31,648 nucleotides of DNA from an uncultured Clostridia bacterium (GTDB lineage: Bacteria; Bacillota; Clostridia; Oscillospirales; Acutalibacteraceae), in contig CALCYI010000026.1 of the NCBI GenBank assembly GCA_937907605.1, forward strand, positions 1 through 31,648, given 5' to 3'. This document shows positions 1-7,296 of this stretch, piece after piece. Under the pieces are notes generated by a model, which had not been told where the DNA came from, did no database searches, and saw nothing but the letters and a program-made list of their open reading frames with translations. Position 1 is the first letter of the stretch. Each line of letters starts with the position of its first letter. The position numbers and the translations under genes were made by a program.

Positions 1-55
1 AACCTGTGACCCCCTGCTTGTAAGGCAGGTGCTCTCCCAGCTGAGCTATACCCCC
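1..55 (-). tRNA. tRNA-Val (anticodon TAC), 3' end cut off by window edge
   Basis: Read on the minus strand, the sequence begins with a seven-base acceptor arm GGGGGTA, then a D-arm (GCTC...GAGC) and an anticodon stem-loop CCTGC-CTTACAA-GCAGG. The central TAC reads valine codons. The start of the T-arm (ACAGG then TT) follows before the window ends, so about 20 bases, including the 3' acceptor strand, are missing. The promoter at 82-110 lies directly upstream. The fold and anticodon are seen directly; the Val assignment follows from the anticodon. Confidence 0.93.
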
Positions 56-59
56 GTTT

Positions 60-75
60 CGTCGCATTAGCGACG
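60..75 (-). promoter_or_regulatory. Short hairpin in the tRNA-Val leader
   Basis: CGTCGC-ATTA-GCGACG forms a perfect 6-bp inverted repeat with a four-base loop. It lies between the predicted transcription start (near 74-76) and the tRNA 5' end at 55, so the primary transcript would start with this hairpin. No T-tract follows, so it is not a terminator. A role in 5' processing or end protection is only a guess. Confidence 0.5.
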
Positions 76-81
76 GGTTAT

Positions 82-110
82 ATAATACAATATAATTTTT
101 TAAAAGTCAA
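82..110 (-). promoter_or_regulatory. Sigma-A promoter of tRNA-Val
   Basis: On the minus strand TTGACT (105-110) and TATTAT (82-87) are separated by exactly 17 bases and point at the tRNA gene. Both boxes are close to the TTGACA/TATAAT consensus. The -35 box begins only 15 bases after the hslO stop codon. Confidence 0.8.
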
Positions 111-124
111 CACTTTTTTTAAAT

Positions 125-1003
125 TTAAGTCGAGATTTTAATCAGCTTTTTAATATCTTCGGGAGTAAAAACGTATTTTTTATCGCAGAAGTGACATTCA
201 ACCTCTGTGTTATCACTGCTTTCAGCCATTTCCCTTAAATTTTCAATACCTGTGCTAATTAGAGCGTTTTCGACTTTCTCTCTTGAGCAGTTACACTTAT
301 AAGTAAATTCGCTCTCATCGAGCTTGTCAAGCTCAATCCCCTTCATTGCTCTTTTGGCAATATCGTCGGGAGTGTATCCGCTGCTCAGCATTTCGGTAAC
401 GGACGGAATATCCTTAATACTTTCCTCAATCTTTTCAATTATCACTTCATCACACGCAGGTAGAAGCTGTATTATAAAACCGCCTGCTTTATCTACTGTA
501 AGGTCAGGGTTTACAAGTACACCGAGTGCACAAACAGAAGCTGTCTGCTCTGATGAAGCAAAATAATTTGTTATATCCTCCGCAACTTCACCGCTTATAA
601 TCGGCGTCTGTCCGATATAGGGCTCCTTAAGCCCGATATCCTTAAGTACATAGAGCATGCCGTCCTTTCCTATTGCACCGCTGACGTCGAGCTTACCCTT
701 AGAGTTCAGCGGAATTTCAACAATAGGATTCTGAACATATCCGCGTGCGTTGCCCATATAATCGGATACTGCGATTAAATCGCCAGCAGGTCCTCCGCCG
801 TTCATTCTCAGAGTTATAGAATCGTCTGCGCTTTTTAGCATTGAGCCCATAAGAGATGAGGCAGTGAGCAGCCTTCCTAGCCCTGCGGTGACGGTTGCAG
901 AGGGCTTATGAATTCTCTCCATTTCTGCAACCATATCTGACGAGTCGCACGCTATAATAAAAGCGCTGCCGTCGGTTGTGATGTATCTTACAAGTTTTCC
1001 CAT
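125..1003 (-). CDS. hslO: Hsp33 redox-regulated chaperone
   Basis: Hsp33 is a cytosolic holdase that binds unfolding proteins when oxidative stress releases its zinc. The 292-residue length matches the family. The C-terminal zinc switch is visible: C237 and C239 form CNC, and C270 and C273 form CHFC, with 30 residues between the pairs. The N-terminal part has the family pattern of a conserved GGGPAGDL stretch near residues 69-76. The ATG at 1003 follows an AAAGGA ribosome-binding site and starts only 2 bases after the stop of the upstream methyltransferase, so it is the last gene of a yerC-methyltransferase-hslO operon. I see no clear terminator between it and the tRNA-Val promoter, so some read-through into the tRNA is possible. 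The family call is firm. Confidence 0.96.
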   Translation of the reverse strand: MGKLVRYITTDGSAFIIACDSSDMVAEMERIHKPSATVTAGLGRLLTASSLMGSMLKSADDSITLRMNGGGPAGDLIAVSDYMGNARGYVQNPIVEIPLNSKGKLDVSGAIGKDGMLYVLKDIGLKEPYIGQTPIISGEVAEDITNYFASSEQTASVCALGVLVNPDLTVDKAGGFIIQLLPACDEVIIEKIEESIKDIPSVTEMLSSGYTPDDIAKRAMKGIELDKLDESEFTYKCNCSREKVENALISTGIENLREMAESSDNTEVECHFCDKKYVFTPEDIKKLIKIST

Positions 1004-1005
1004 AA

Positions 1006-1719
1006 TTATATCCTTTTACAAATAAAAAATACTCTTTCACTTTCCTCATTAGGAGGATTGTGCGTTAAATCATCGTATATTCCTTTTATGTCAAAAAGAC
1101 CGCTTAGCATTTCCTTTATCTCATCAATTTCATAAGCTTTTTCAGTAAACTCCTCTGAATAACGGTAATAATTTTTGCCGTTAAAAGCAAATAAATCAAG
1201 GATAATGCGGATTTTATTACTTCCCACGTACTCGTTATCCCACGCGAGATAAAAGTCCTCCTCGTCGAATATAAACGCGTTATCAGCAAGTATTTGATTG
1301 TGCTTAAATACGGTGTTTACGTCAAAGACGAATAATCCGTTTTCCTTAAGCGCTCTGTGTATGCTTTCAAAGCAGCTTTGCCAGTCCTCTTTGCTTTCAA
1401 GGTGGTTTATGCTATCAAGCAGACACACGCAGGCGTCAAACTCATTATTAAATTGAAGTGTGCGCATATCGCCTTTAATAAAGCGAGCGGCGCATTTTGA
1501 CGACGCGACAGTGAGCATATCCTCGCTGATATCAACGCCTGTTACTTCAAAGCCTTTATCATAAAGAAGCTTAGTAATGCTTCCTGTTCCGCAGGCAAGG
1601 TCGAGCAGCTTTTTTTCGTTCCGATTAAAAAAGCCAGAAATGTAATCACTTCTGACTTCATAATCTACATTCTCAGTAAGCCTGTCATAATAGTAAGCGA
1701 ACTTATTATAACTGCTCAT
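1006..1719 (-). CDS. Class I SAM-dependent methyltransferase, substrate unknown
   Basis: This 237-residue protein is a stand-alone Rossmann-type methyltransferase. Motif I (LLDLACGTGSIT, residues 38-49) and the acidic end of strand 2 (GVDIS, 61-65) form the SAM pocket, and DACVCLLDSINHL resembles motif IV. The N-terminal YYDRL pattern is common in small-molecule methyltransferases, but nothing identifies the substrate. I chose the ATG at 1719 because AGGAAAAGGA lies just upstream; a longer reading frame back to 1764 would run far into yerC without adding conserved sequence. The chosen start still overlaps the yerC stop by 14 bases, suggesting translational coupling. It sits between a TrpR-like regulator and hslO in one operon. 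Confidence 0.88.
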   Translation of the reverse strand: MSSYNKFAYYYDRLTENVDYEVRSDYISGFFNRNEKKLLDLACGTGSITKLLYDKGFEVTGVDISEDMLTVASSKCAARFIKGDMRTLQFNNEFDACVCLLDSINHLESKEDWQSCFESIHRALKENGLFVFDVNTVFKHNQILADNAFIFDEEDFYLAWDNEYVGSNKIRIILDLFAFNGKNYYRYSEEFTEKAYEIDEIKEMLSGLFDIKGIYDDLTHNPPNEESERVFFICKRI

Positions 1720-2011
1720 TGTCCTTTTCCTCAATGCGCTCAAAGATAATGTCGTAACCGTCACAGCCGTACTGAAGCGAGCGGTTTACCCTGCTGATAG
1801 TAGCGGTAGAAGCGCCCGTCTCGTTAACAATGTCGGTATACACGCATTTGTCGGAAAGCATTTTAGCAACGACAAGCCTCTGCGCGATAGTCTTTAACTC
1901 CTGTACCGTGCATAAATCTTCAAAGAAATTATAGCACTCTTCCCTCGTTTCAAGCGCAAGTATTGCTTTAAAGAGGAAATCAATATTTTTATTTTCAAGC
2001 TTGCTGTTCAT
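1706..2011 (-). CDS. yerC: YerC/YecD-family TrpR-like regulator
   Basis: The 101-residue protein matches the short YerC/YecD family of Firmicutes, which shares its fold with the tryptophan repressor. An N-terminal helical part (KAILALETREECYNFFEDL, about 14-32) precedes a helix-turn-helix near residues 58-80, including the recognition-helix-like ASTATISRVNRSL. A role in DNA binding is expected from the family; its target and any ligand are not known to me. The ATG at 2011 follows a GGAGG site and a good promoter at 2042-2070. It is the first gene of the operon with a methyltransferase and hslO and overlaps the methyltransferase start by 14 bases. Confidence 0.92.
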   Translation of the reverse strand: MNSKLENKNIDFLFKAILALETREECYNFFEDLCTVQELKTIAQRLVVAKMLSDKCVYTDIVNETGASTATISRVNRSLQYGCDGYDIIFERIEEKDNEQL

Positions 2012-2041
2012 TACCGAACCTCCGAAACATACTTTAAGCGT

Positions 2042-2070
2042 ATTTTATCACATTAAAGCGTGATTGTAAA
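2042..2070 (-). promoter_or_regulatory. Sigma-A promoter of the yerC operon
   Basis: On the minus strand TTTACA (2065-2070) and TAAAAT (2042-2047) are 17 bases apart and lie about 30 bases ahead of the yerC ATG. The lysA terminator stem ends just upstream, so this promoter begins a separate transcription unit. Confidence 0.7.
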
Positions 2071-2073
2071 GAC

Positions 2074-2112
2074 TTATTTTAATAAAAATAAGGGCAGTAA
2101 TAACGCTGCCCT
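2074..2112 (-). terminator. Rho-independent terminator after the tig-to-lysA unit
   Basis: AGGGCAG (2106-2112 read on minus) pairs with CTGCCCT (2091-2097) around an 8-base loop, and the minus-strand RNA continues into a U-rich run. It lies 5 bases after the lysA-like stop codon. It marks the end of the long proteostasis operon. Confidence 0.85.
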
Positions 2113-2116
2113 TAAA

Positions 2117-3415
2117 TTATTCTTTTATAAGCTCGTCGTAAAAGTCGAAGCAATCAAAGGTTGCAAAATAATCTTTTGGTGTTTCGGCACGTCTTATGAG
2201 CTGATAGCTTCCGTCCTCTTTCAAGAGGATTTCAGCGCTCTTGAGCTTACCGTTATAGTTATAGCCCATTGAGAAGCCGTGAGCGCCCGCGTCGTGTATG
2301 AAAAGTAGGTCACCCATATCAATCTTAGGCATAACTCTGTCTACGGCGAACTTGTCGTTATTTTCGCAAAGAGAGCCAGTTATATCGTACTTATGAACTG
2401 CGATATCGTCCTCTTTGCCGAGTACGGAAATGTGATGATACGCGCCGTACATTGCAGGACGCATAAGGTTTACCGCGCATGCGTCAACGCCTATATACTC
2501 CTTATGAGTATGCTTTTCGTTAATTGCAGTTGTAACTAAAGCGCCGTAAGGACCGAGCATATAACGTCCAAGCTCCGTGCAAATTGCAACGTTCTCTATT
2601 CCGTTTTCAACAAGTATTCCTTCGTACGCTCTTTTAACGCCCTCGGAAATTGCTTCAATGTCGTTTGGGTCCTGATAAGGATAATACGGAATACCTATAC
2701 CGCCCGAGAGGTTTACAAAGGAAATTTTAACTCCCGTGCGCTCATAGACTTTAACAATCAGCTTAAAGAGAATCTTTGCAAGCTTCGGATAATAGTCGTT
2801 AGTTACGGTATTTGAAGCAAGGAAAGCGTGAATACCGAACTTCTTAACGCCCATTTCCTTAAGTATTCTGTATGCCTCGAATATCTGCTCTGCAGTCATA
2901 CCGTACTTAGCCTCAGCAGGCGTATCCATAATTGTATTGGAGATGTTGAACACGCCGCCGGGATTATAACGGCAGGACATTTTCTCGGGAAGCTTACCTC
3001 CGCAGGCGTCGCGAACCTTCTGAATTTGTGTTATGTCGTCAAGATTGATTATACCGCCGAGTGAGTTGCAGTAGCTAAACTCATCAACGGGAGTATCGTT
3101 ACTTGAGAACATAATTTCATTGCCCGTAATGCCGAGCGTTTTAGCAATCATAAGCTCGGTCTTTGACGAACAGTCACAGCCGCAGCCGTGCTCATGCAGG
3201 AGCTTTACTAAAAACGGGTTCGGAGTAGCCTTTACCGCAAAGTACTCCTTAAAGCCCTTATTCCATGAAAATGCCTTTTTTAGCTCCTCTACGTTTTCAA
3301 TTATTCCCTTTTCATCGTAAAGGTAAAAGGGAGTGGGATAATCCCTTGCAATCTCCCTTGCCTTTTCGAGCGAAACGAAGGGTATCTTTTCTAAATACCT
3401 TTCCTCGTTATACAT
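2117..3415 (-). CDS. lysA: Diaminopimelate decarboxylase-like PLP enzyme (variant clade)
   Basis: This is a fold-type III PLP decarboxylase of the LysA/ornithine decarboxylase superfamily. LysA converts meso-diaminopimelate to lysine. The PLP lysine is K62 in YFAVKATPNP; NLSGGIGIPY (about 235-244) is the phosphate-binding glycine region; GSLCENNDKF (347-356) supplies the active-site cysteine. Several signatures depart from classical LysA: the usual HCHIGS is HAFLAS (196-201), and EPGR is ELGR (281-284). The lysine role is therefore likely but not certain; a related diamino-acid decarboxylase is possible. I chose the ATG at 3415 (432 residues) because GAGGAGG lies at the right distance; it overlaps the ysxC stop by 8 bases. 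The gene ends the tig-clpP-clpX-lon unit, an unusual partner for an amino-acid enzyme. Confidence 0.85.
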   Translation of the reverse strand: MYNEERYLEKIPFVSLEKAREIARDYPTPFYLYDEKGIIENVEELKKAFSWNKGFKEYFAVKATPNPFLVKLLHEHGCGCDCSSKTELMIAKTLGITGNEIMFSSNDTPVDEFSYCNSLGGIINLDDITQIQKVRDACGGKLPEKMSCRYNPGGVFNISNTIMDTPAEAKYGMTAEQIFEAYRILKEMGVKKFGIHAFLASNTVTNDYYPKLAKILFKLIVKVYERTGVKISFVNLSGGIGIPYYPYQDPNDIEAISEGVKRAYEGILVENGIENVAICTELGRYMLGPYGALVTTAINEKHTHKEYIGVDACAVNLMRPAMYGAYHHISVLGKEDDIAVHKYDITGSLCENNDKFAVDRVMPKIDMGDLLFIHDAGAHGFSMGYNYNGKLKSAEILLKEDGSYQLIRRAETPKDYFATFDCFDFYDELIKE

Positions 3416-3995
3416 TATTAACTGCCTCCTCAATTTGTCTTCTTATCTCGTCGGCGCCCTCGCCTGTAAGGGAGGAAAACGGAATAATTTTGACCTCCCC
3501 CGCCGCACTTAGCTCGGTAGCCGATTCTTCAAGCCTTTTTTTATACTCCTTAACCTTGAGCTTATCGGACTTTGTCATAACGATTATAAACGGTATTCCC
3601 CTATCCTTTAAAAACTCAATCATTCCCATATCGTCGGCTGAGGGCTTATGCCTTATATCGACGAGCTGAACTACAAGCTTAAGCTGCCTTTTTTGATTGA
3701 AATAACCCTCCATTAGTTCAGCAAAACGCGATTTTTCAGCCTTGGAAATCTTTGCATAGCCATACCCAGGCAGGTCGACGAATTTTACTCCGTCAACATC
3801 ATAGAAGTTTATGGTTATCGTTTTACCGGGTACGGAGCTCACCCTTGCGAGCTGCTTGCGGTTGAAAAGCTTATTTAAAAGCGAACTTTTACCGACGTTA
3901 GAGCGTCCCGCAAACGCAATCTCCGCAGCTTCACTCTTCGGAAGCTGTGAGGATATTCCGTATGACTGTTCAAATTTAGCAGTATTGTAATTCAT
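3408..3995 (-). CDS. ysxC: Ribosome biogenesis GTPase YsxC/EngB
   Basis: YsxC (YihA/EngB) is an essential GTPase that helps assemble the 50S subunit. The 195-residue protein has G1 GRSNVGKSS (30-38), G3 DLPG (74-77) followed by YGYAK, G4 TKSD (141-144) and a G5-like SSL near residue 174. Its place directly after lon is the classical Firmicutes order. The gap from the lon stop is only 6 bases and I see no Shine-Dalgarno sequence before the ATG: upstream is the 3' end of lon, built of heptamer repeats. Translation is therefore probably coupled to lon. Its stop overlaps the lysA-like start by 8 bases. Confidence 0.96.
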   Translation of the reverse strand: MNYNTAKFEQSYGISSQLPKSEAAEIAFAGRSNVGKSSLLNKLFNRKQLARVSSVPGKTITINFYDVDGVKFVDLPGYGYAKISKAEKSRFAELMEGYFNQKRQLKLVVQLVDIRHKPSADDMGMIEFLKDRGIPFIIVMTKSDKLKVKEYKKRLEESATELSAAGEVKIIPFSSLTGEGADEIRRQIEEAVNNV

Positions 3996-4001
3996 AGCTT
4001 T

Positions 4002-6392
4002 TTAATTAGGAATTCGGAGTTCGGAATTCGGAATTGAAGTGTCTGTTTTAATTATATTCTTCTTTTTTGGAATGCTTTTAAGCGCTATCGGCATAACCTC
4101 GTCAAAGCTTGAAACGGTAATAAACTCAACGCCTGCTTTTACTTCTTCGCTGATTTCGGATAAATCCTTTTCGTTATCAAGAGGAATAATAACGGTGTCA
4201 CAGCCTGCTTTATACGCAGCCATAGACTTTTCCTTAAGTCCACCGATTGCAAGCGCTTTACCTTTAAGCGATATTTCCCCTGTCATTGCAACGTTATGCT
4301 TAATAGGAATACCCGTAAGTTCGCTCACGAGCGCCGTAGTTATCGCAAGTCCCGCTGAGGGTCCGTCCTTAGGTATTGCAGCCTCGGGCGCGTGAATATG
4401 TAAGTCCTTATTTTTATAAAAATCGGAATCTATACCGTATTCCTGTGCCTTTAGTCTTACGTAGCTTACTGCCGTTTTGGCGCTTTCCTTCATCACGTCG
4501 CCGAGGTTACCCGTAAGTTCAATTTTTCCGCTTCCGTCAAGGGCGGAAATCTCAATAGGAAGCATTGTGCCGCCGACGCTTGTCCACGCAAGACCATTAA
4601 CAACGCCTATTTGGTCCGATTCGCTTATAACATCCTTAGTGTACTTTTCTATGCCGAGATAGTCTGAGAGATTGTCCTCGGTAACTCTAAACGATTTTTC
4701 GCCGTTTTCAAGGGCTACTGCGGCTTTACGGCAAAGGTCGTTCATCTTCTTCTCAAGCGCACGTACGCCAGCCTCTCGGGTATAGCGTTCGATAATTTTA
4801 TAAATAGCGCCGTCAGTTATCTTGAATTCCCTTGCGGTCAGCTTGTGCGCTTTCATTGCTTTCTTTACAAGGTGACGCTTTGCGATATTGAACTTCTCGT
4901 CTATTGAATACGAATTAAGCTCAATAACCTCCATTCTGTCGTAAAGAGGAGGAGAAATCGTCGATACGTCGTTGGCCGTGGTGATGAACATAACGCGGCT
5001 TAAATCAACGGGAAAGTCAATATAGTGGTCGTTAAACGTGTTATTCTGCTCCGGATCGAGCGCTTCAAGAAGAGCTGAAGCAGGGTCGCCCTTATAGTCG
5101 TTACCGACCTTGTCAATTTCATCAAGGAGGATAATTGGATTCATTACTCCGCTTTTAATAACAGCGTCTATAATCCGCCCTGTCATTGCGCCTATATACG
5201 TTCTACGGTGACCTCGAATTTCAGCCTCATCGTGAATACCGCCGAGCGCAATACGTACGTATTTCCTGTTCATTGACTGCGCAAGCGATTTAACGATACT
5301 TGTTTTGCCGACTCCCGGAGGACCGTATAGACATATAATCTGACCGTTAAATTCGGGGTTACGCTTAAGAACGGCAAGACTTTCGATAATTCTCGTCTTT
5401 ACCTTGTCAAGTCCGTAGTGGTCGCGGTCAAGCACCTTTCTTGACCTGTCAAGATTGATGCTTTCTCTGCTGTATTTTTCGAACGGAATTTCAAGACAGC
5501 GGTCTAAATAGGTTCTGATAACTCCGCTCTCGTGAGCGCCCGCAGGAGATTTCATAAGCTTATCGGTTTCCTTGAGGAGCTTTTCTTTAATCTCCTCGGA
5601 GCATTTGAGCGCGTTAATCTTATTCCTGTATTCGTCCGCTTCCTGTATAGGATCCTCAGCGTCGCCGAGCTGTTCGGAGATAACCTTCATCTCTTCGCGA
5701 AGGAAGTATTCCCTCTGCGATTTGTCAATTTCTTTTTGTACTTTATCCTGAATTTCAGCCTCAATCTGAAGCGTAGTATTCTCGTTTTTAATAAGGTACA
5801 GAAGCTTTTCAGCGCGCTTATGAGGATTAATTTCCTCAAGTACTGTTTGCTTAATAGGATAATCAAAGAAGGTGTTAGCGCAAACATAATCAGAAAGTGC
5901 GCCGATTTCCTCAATGGAAATCAGCTTGGATATAACCTCGTTTGAAATCTTGCTTACCATTGAGGCATAAATTTCAAATTCGTTTTTAATTGCCCTTACG
6001 TAAGCGATATCCCTCGGACTCATCTCAGTTTCGCCTGTATCAATAAGGTCAACAACGCCCTTTAGATAGGGACGCTCCTGATAGATGGTAACAATGCTTG
6101 CCCTTTGAACGCCTTCGCAGATAACGCGGAGGTTGCCCGTATTGGGTATTTTAATCATCTGCTTAATTTCGCAGATAACGCCTATATCGTATATGTCGTC
6201 AAGCTTCGGGTCGTCAACGGCTGAATTTCTCTGCGCAACGAGGAGCACCTTTTGGTCTCTGTCCATAGCGGTCTTAAGCGCAGCAAGGCTCTTTTTGCGC
6301 CCTACGTCAAAATGCAGATTCATTCCCGGGAAAACGACGAGCCCTCTGAGCGCGACGACGGGTATTTCCATAAATTCTTTTAAATCAGTCAT
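4002..6392 (-). CDS. lon: ATP-dependent Lon protease
   Basis: Lon degrades misfolded and regulatory proteins in the cytoplasm. The 796 residues show the N-terminal substrate domain (about 8-205), a helical linker, the AAA+ module with Walker A GPPGVGKT (357-364) and Walker B ILLDEIDK (421-428), and the protease domain with the Ser-Lys dyad S679 (PKDGPSAG) and K720 (GGLK). The last 15 or so residues (after KSIPKKK) look non-homologous: TSIPNSELRIPN is encoded by a 7-bp tandem repeat at 4009-4036. The ATG at 6392 gives the expected N-terminus, but no Shine-Dalgarno sequence precedes it; a second ATG at 6371 is also poorly supported. The gene follows the TPM-domain gene after 37 bases and leads into ysxC. 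Confidence 0.97.
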   Translation of the reverse strand: MTDLKEFMEIPVVALRGLVVFPGMNLHFDVGRKKSLAALKTAMDRDQKVLLVAQRNSAVDDPKLDDIYDIGVICEIKQMIKIPNTGNLRVICEGVQRASIVTIYQERPYLKGVVDLIDTGETEMSPRDIAYVRAIKNEFEIYASMVSKISNEVISKLISIEEIGALSDYVCANTFFDYPIKQTVLEEINPHKRAEKLLYLIKNENTTLQIEAEIQDKVQKEIDKSQREYFLREEMKVISEQLGDAEDPIQEADEYRNKINALKCSEEIKEKLLKETDKLMKSPAGAHESGVIRTYLDRCLEIPFEKYSRESINLDRSRKVLDRDHYGLDKVKTRIIESLAVLKRNPEFNGQIICLYGPPGVGKTSIVKSLAQSMNRKYVRIALGGIHDEAEIRGHRRTYIGAMTGRIIDAVIKSGVMNPIILLDEIDKVGNDYKGDPASALLEALDPEQNNTFNDHYIDFPVDLSRVMFITTANDVSTISPPLYDRMEVIELNSYSIDEKFNIAKRHLVKKAMKAHKLTAREFKITDGAIYKIIERYTREAGVRALEKKMNDLCRKAAVALENGEKSFRVTEDNLSDYLGIEKYTKDVISESDQIGVVNGLAWTSVGGTMLPIEISALDGSGKIELTGNLGDVMKESAKTAVSYVRLKAQEYGIDSDFYKNKDLHIHAPEAAIPKDGPSAGLAITTALVSELTGIPIKHNVAMTGEISLKGKALAIGGLKEKSMAAYKAGCDTVIIPLDNEKDLSEISEEVKAGVEFITVSSFDEVMPIALKSIPKKKNIIKTDTSIPNSELRIPN
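4009..4036. repeat. Four-copy heptanucleotide tandem repeat at the lon 3' end
   Basis: Plus-strand units are GGAATTC, GGAGTTC, GGAATTC and GGAATTG, each 7 bases and head to tail. The repeat encodes the final residues of Lon and ends 5 bases from its stop codon. As 7 is not a multiple of 3, gain or loss of a unit would shift the Lon tail and could move its stop relative to the ysxC start. Confidence 0.85.
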
Positions 6393-6394
6393 AG

Positions 6395-6408
6395 TGTTAT
6401 GTGTTATG
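6395..6408. repeat. Two-copy heptanucleotide repeat before lon
   Basis: TGTTATG occurs twice in tandem immediately upstream of the lon ATG on the minus strand, where a ribosome-binding site would be expected. With only two copies it could be chance, but it mirrors the 7-bp repeat at the other end of lon. Confidence 0.5.
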
Positions 6409-6429
6409 TATCAATAATTTATTTTGGAA

Positions 6430-7281
6430 TCAGAATTTTCCTCCGCCTCCGCCGTGTGAGGAACCGGAGGATGAGGTGTGAGTTGAGCTGCCTCCGCCCG
6501 AGGACGAGGAATCGCTCTCAATTCTGTGTGAGGTTACGTTCGAATAAAGGAAGTTATCATAGCTCTGTCGAAGCTGGAGACTTCCGCCTACAAGATAATT
6601 AACTGCTCCCCTGTTGAATTTAACGGGCTTATACTTTGCCTTTACAGCAAGAACAACAATCAAACCTACTATAAGCGCGATAACGAGGGAAATAGCTATA
6701 CCCGATTTATTATTTTCGGGCGCATACTCCTCTTTCCTTGTATACGGAGTAACGTTGTTGATATCGTAAATATCGCCGTTTTTAGCGTCGGTTACAAGTC
6801 CGTCAACTGTTTCGGCATACTCAATAAATCCGTTATAGAAGTCGTCATGAGCACTTCCGAGACCGTCCACGAACTGCTCGCCTACGAACTGAATACCGTA
6901 GTCAGTAAGCGCGGTAATACCGTAACCGCAGGTACTAATCCACCAGTCGCGAGTATCCATAGCGAGCAGGAGAAGGCAACCGTCGCGATTCTCGCCGTAG
7001 CCGTAGTTATTATAATCGTAGTAATCGTCGGCATACTCCATCGGGCTCTTGCCGTCAAGAGTGTTTTCGGTAACTATAACAACGTCGAAGCTCTGTCTTT
7101 TACTGATTTCGGAAAGCTTTTCTTCAAGAGCAGTTTCTTCCTCAGCAGAGAGTAAATCTGCGTGGTCTACAACATACGGATTGTTATTAACGTTGCTTGA
7201 ATATATCTCGTCAGCAAGTGCAGTAAACGGAACGGTGAGGAGCAGCATTAACGATAAAGTAAAGCATATAATTTTCTTCAT
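6430..7281 (-). CDS. Secreted/membrane TPM-domain protein (YdjH/YgcG-like)
   Basis: The 283-residue protein has a signal peptide (about 1-23, ending TALA), an extracytoplasmic TPM domain (about 35-165, with VVDHADLLSAEEE at the start and LLLLAMDTRDWWISTCGYG in the core), a transmembrane helix at about 194-213 and a Ser/Gly-rich tail ending SSHGGGGGKF. TPM proteins include YgcG and Bacillus subtilis YdjH. From memory, YdjH works with the zinc-ribbon protein YdjG to anchor PspA/YdjI at stressed membranes. Here too it directly follows a zinc-ribbon membrane protein, with a 15-base gap and the ribosome-binding site AGGAGGTG overlapping the upstream stop. The family call is firm; the stress role and any link to Clp/Lon proteolysis are inference. 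Confidence 0.88.
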   Translation of the reverse strand: MKKIICFTLSLMLLLTVPFTALADEIYSSNVNNNPYVVDHADLLSAEEETALEEKLSEISKRQSFDVVIVTENTLDGKSPMEYADDYYDYNNYGYGENRDGCLLLLAMDTRDWWISTCGYGITALTDYGIQFVGEQFVDGLGSAHDDFYNGFIEYAETVDGLVTDAKNGDIYDINNVTPYTRKEEYAPENNKSGIAISLVIALIVGLIVVLAVKAKYKPVKFNRGAVNYLVGGSLQLRQSYDNFLYSNVTSHRIESDSSSSGGGSSTHTSSSGSSHGGGGGKF

Positions 7282-7296
7282 AATAACCGCACCTCC

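Noticed and set aside
1006..1764. Upstream start at 1764 for the methyltransferase
   Set aside because: It would overlap yerC by 59 bases without conserved sequence; ATG 1719 has a clear ribosome-binding site.
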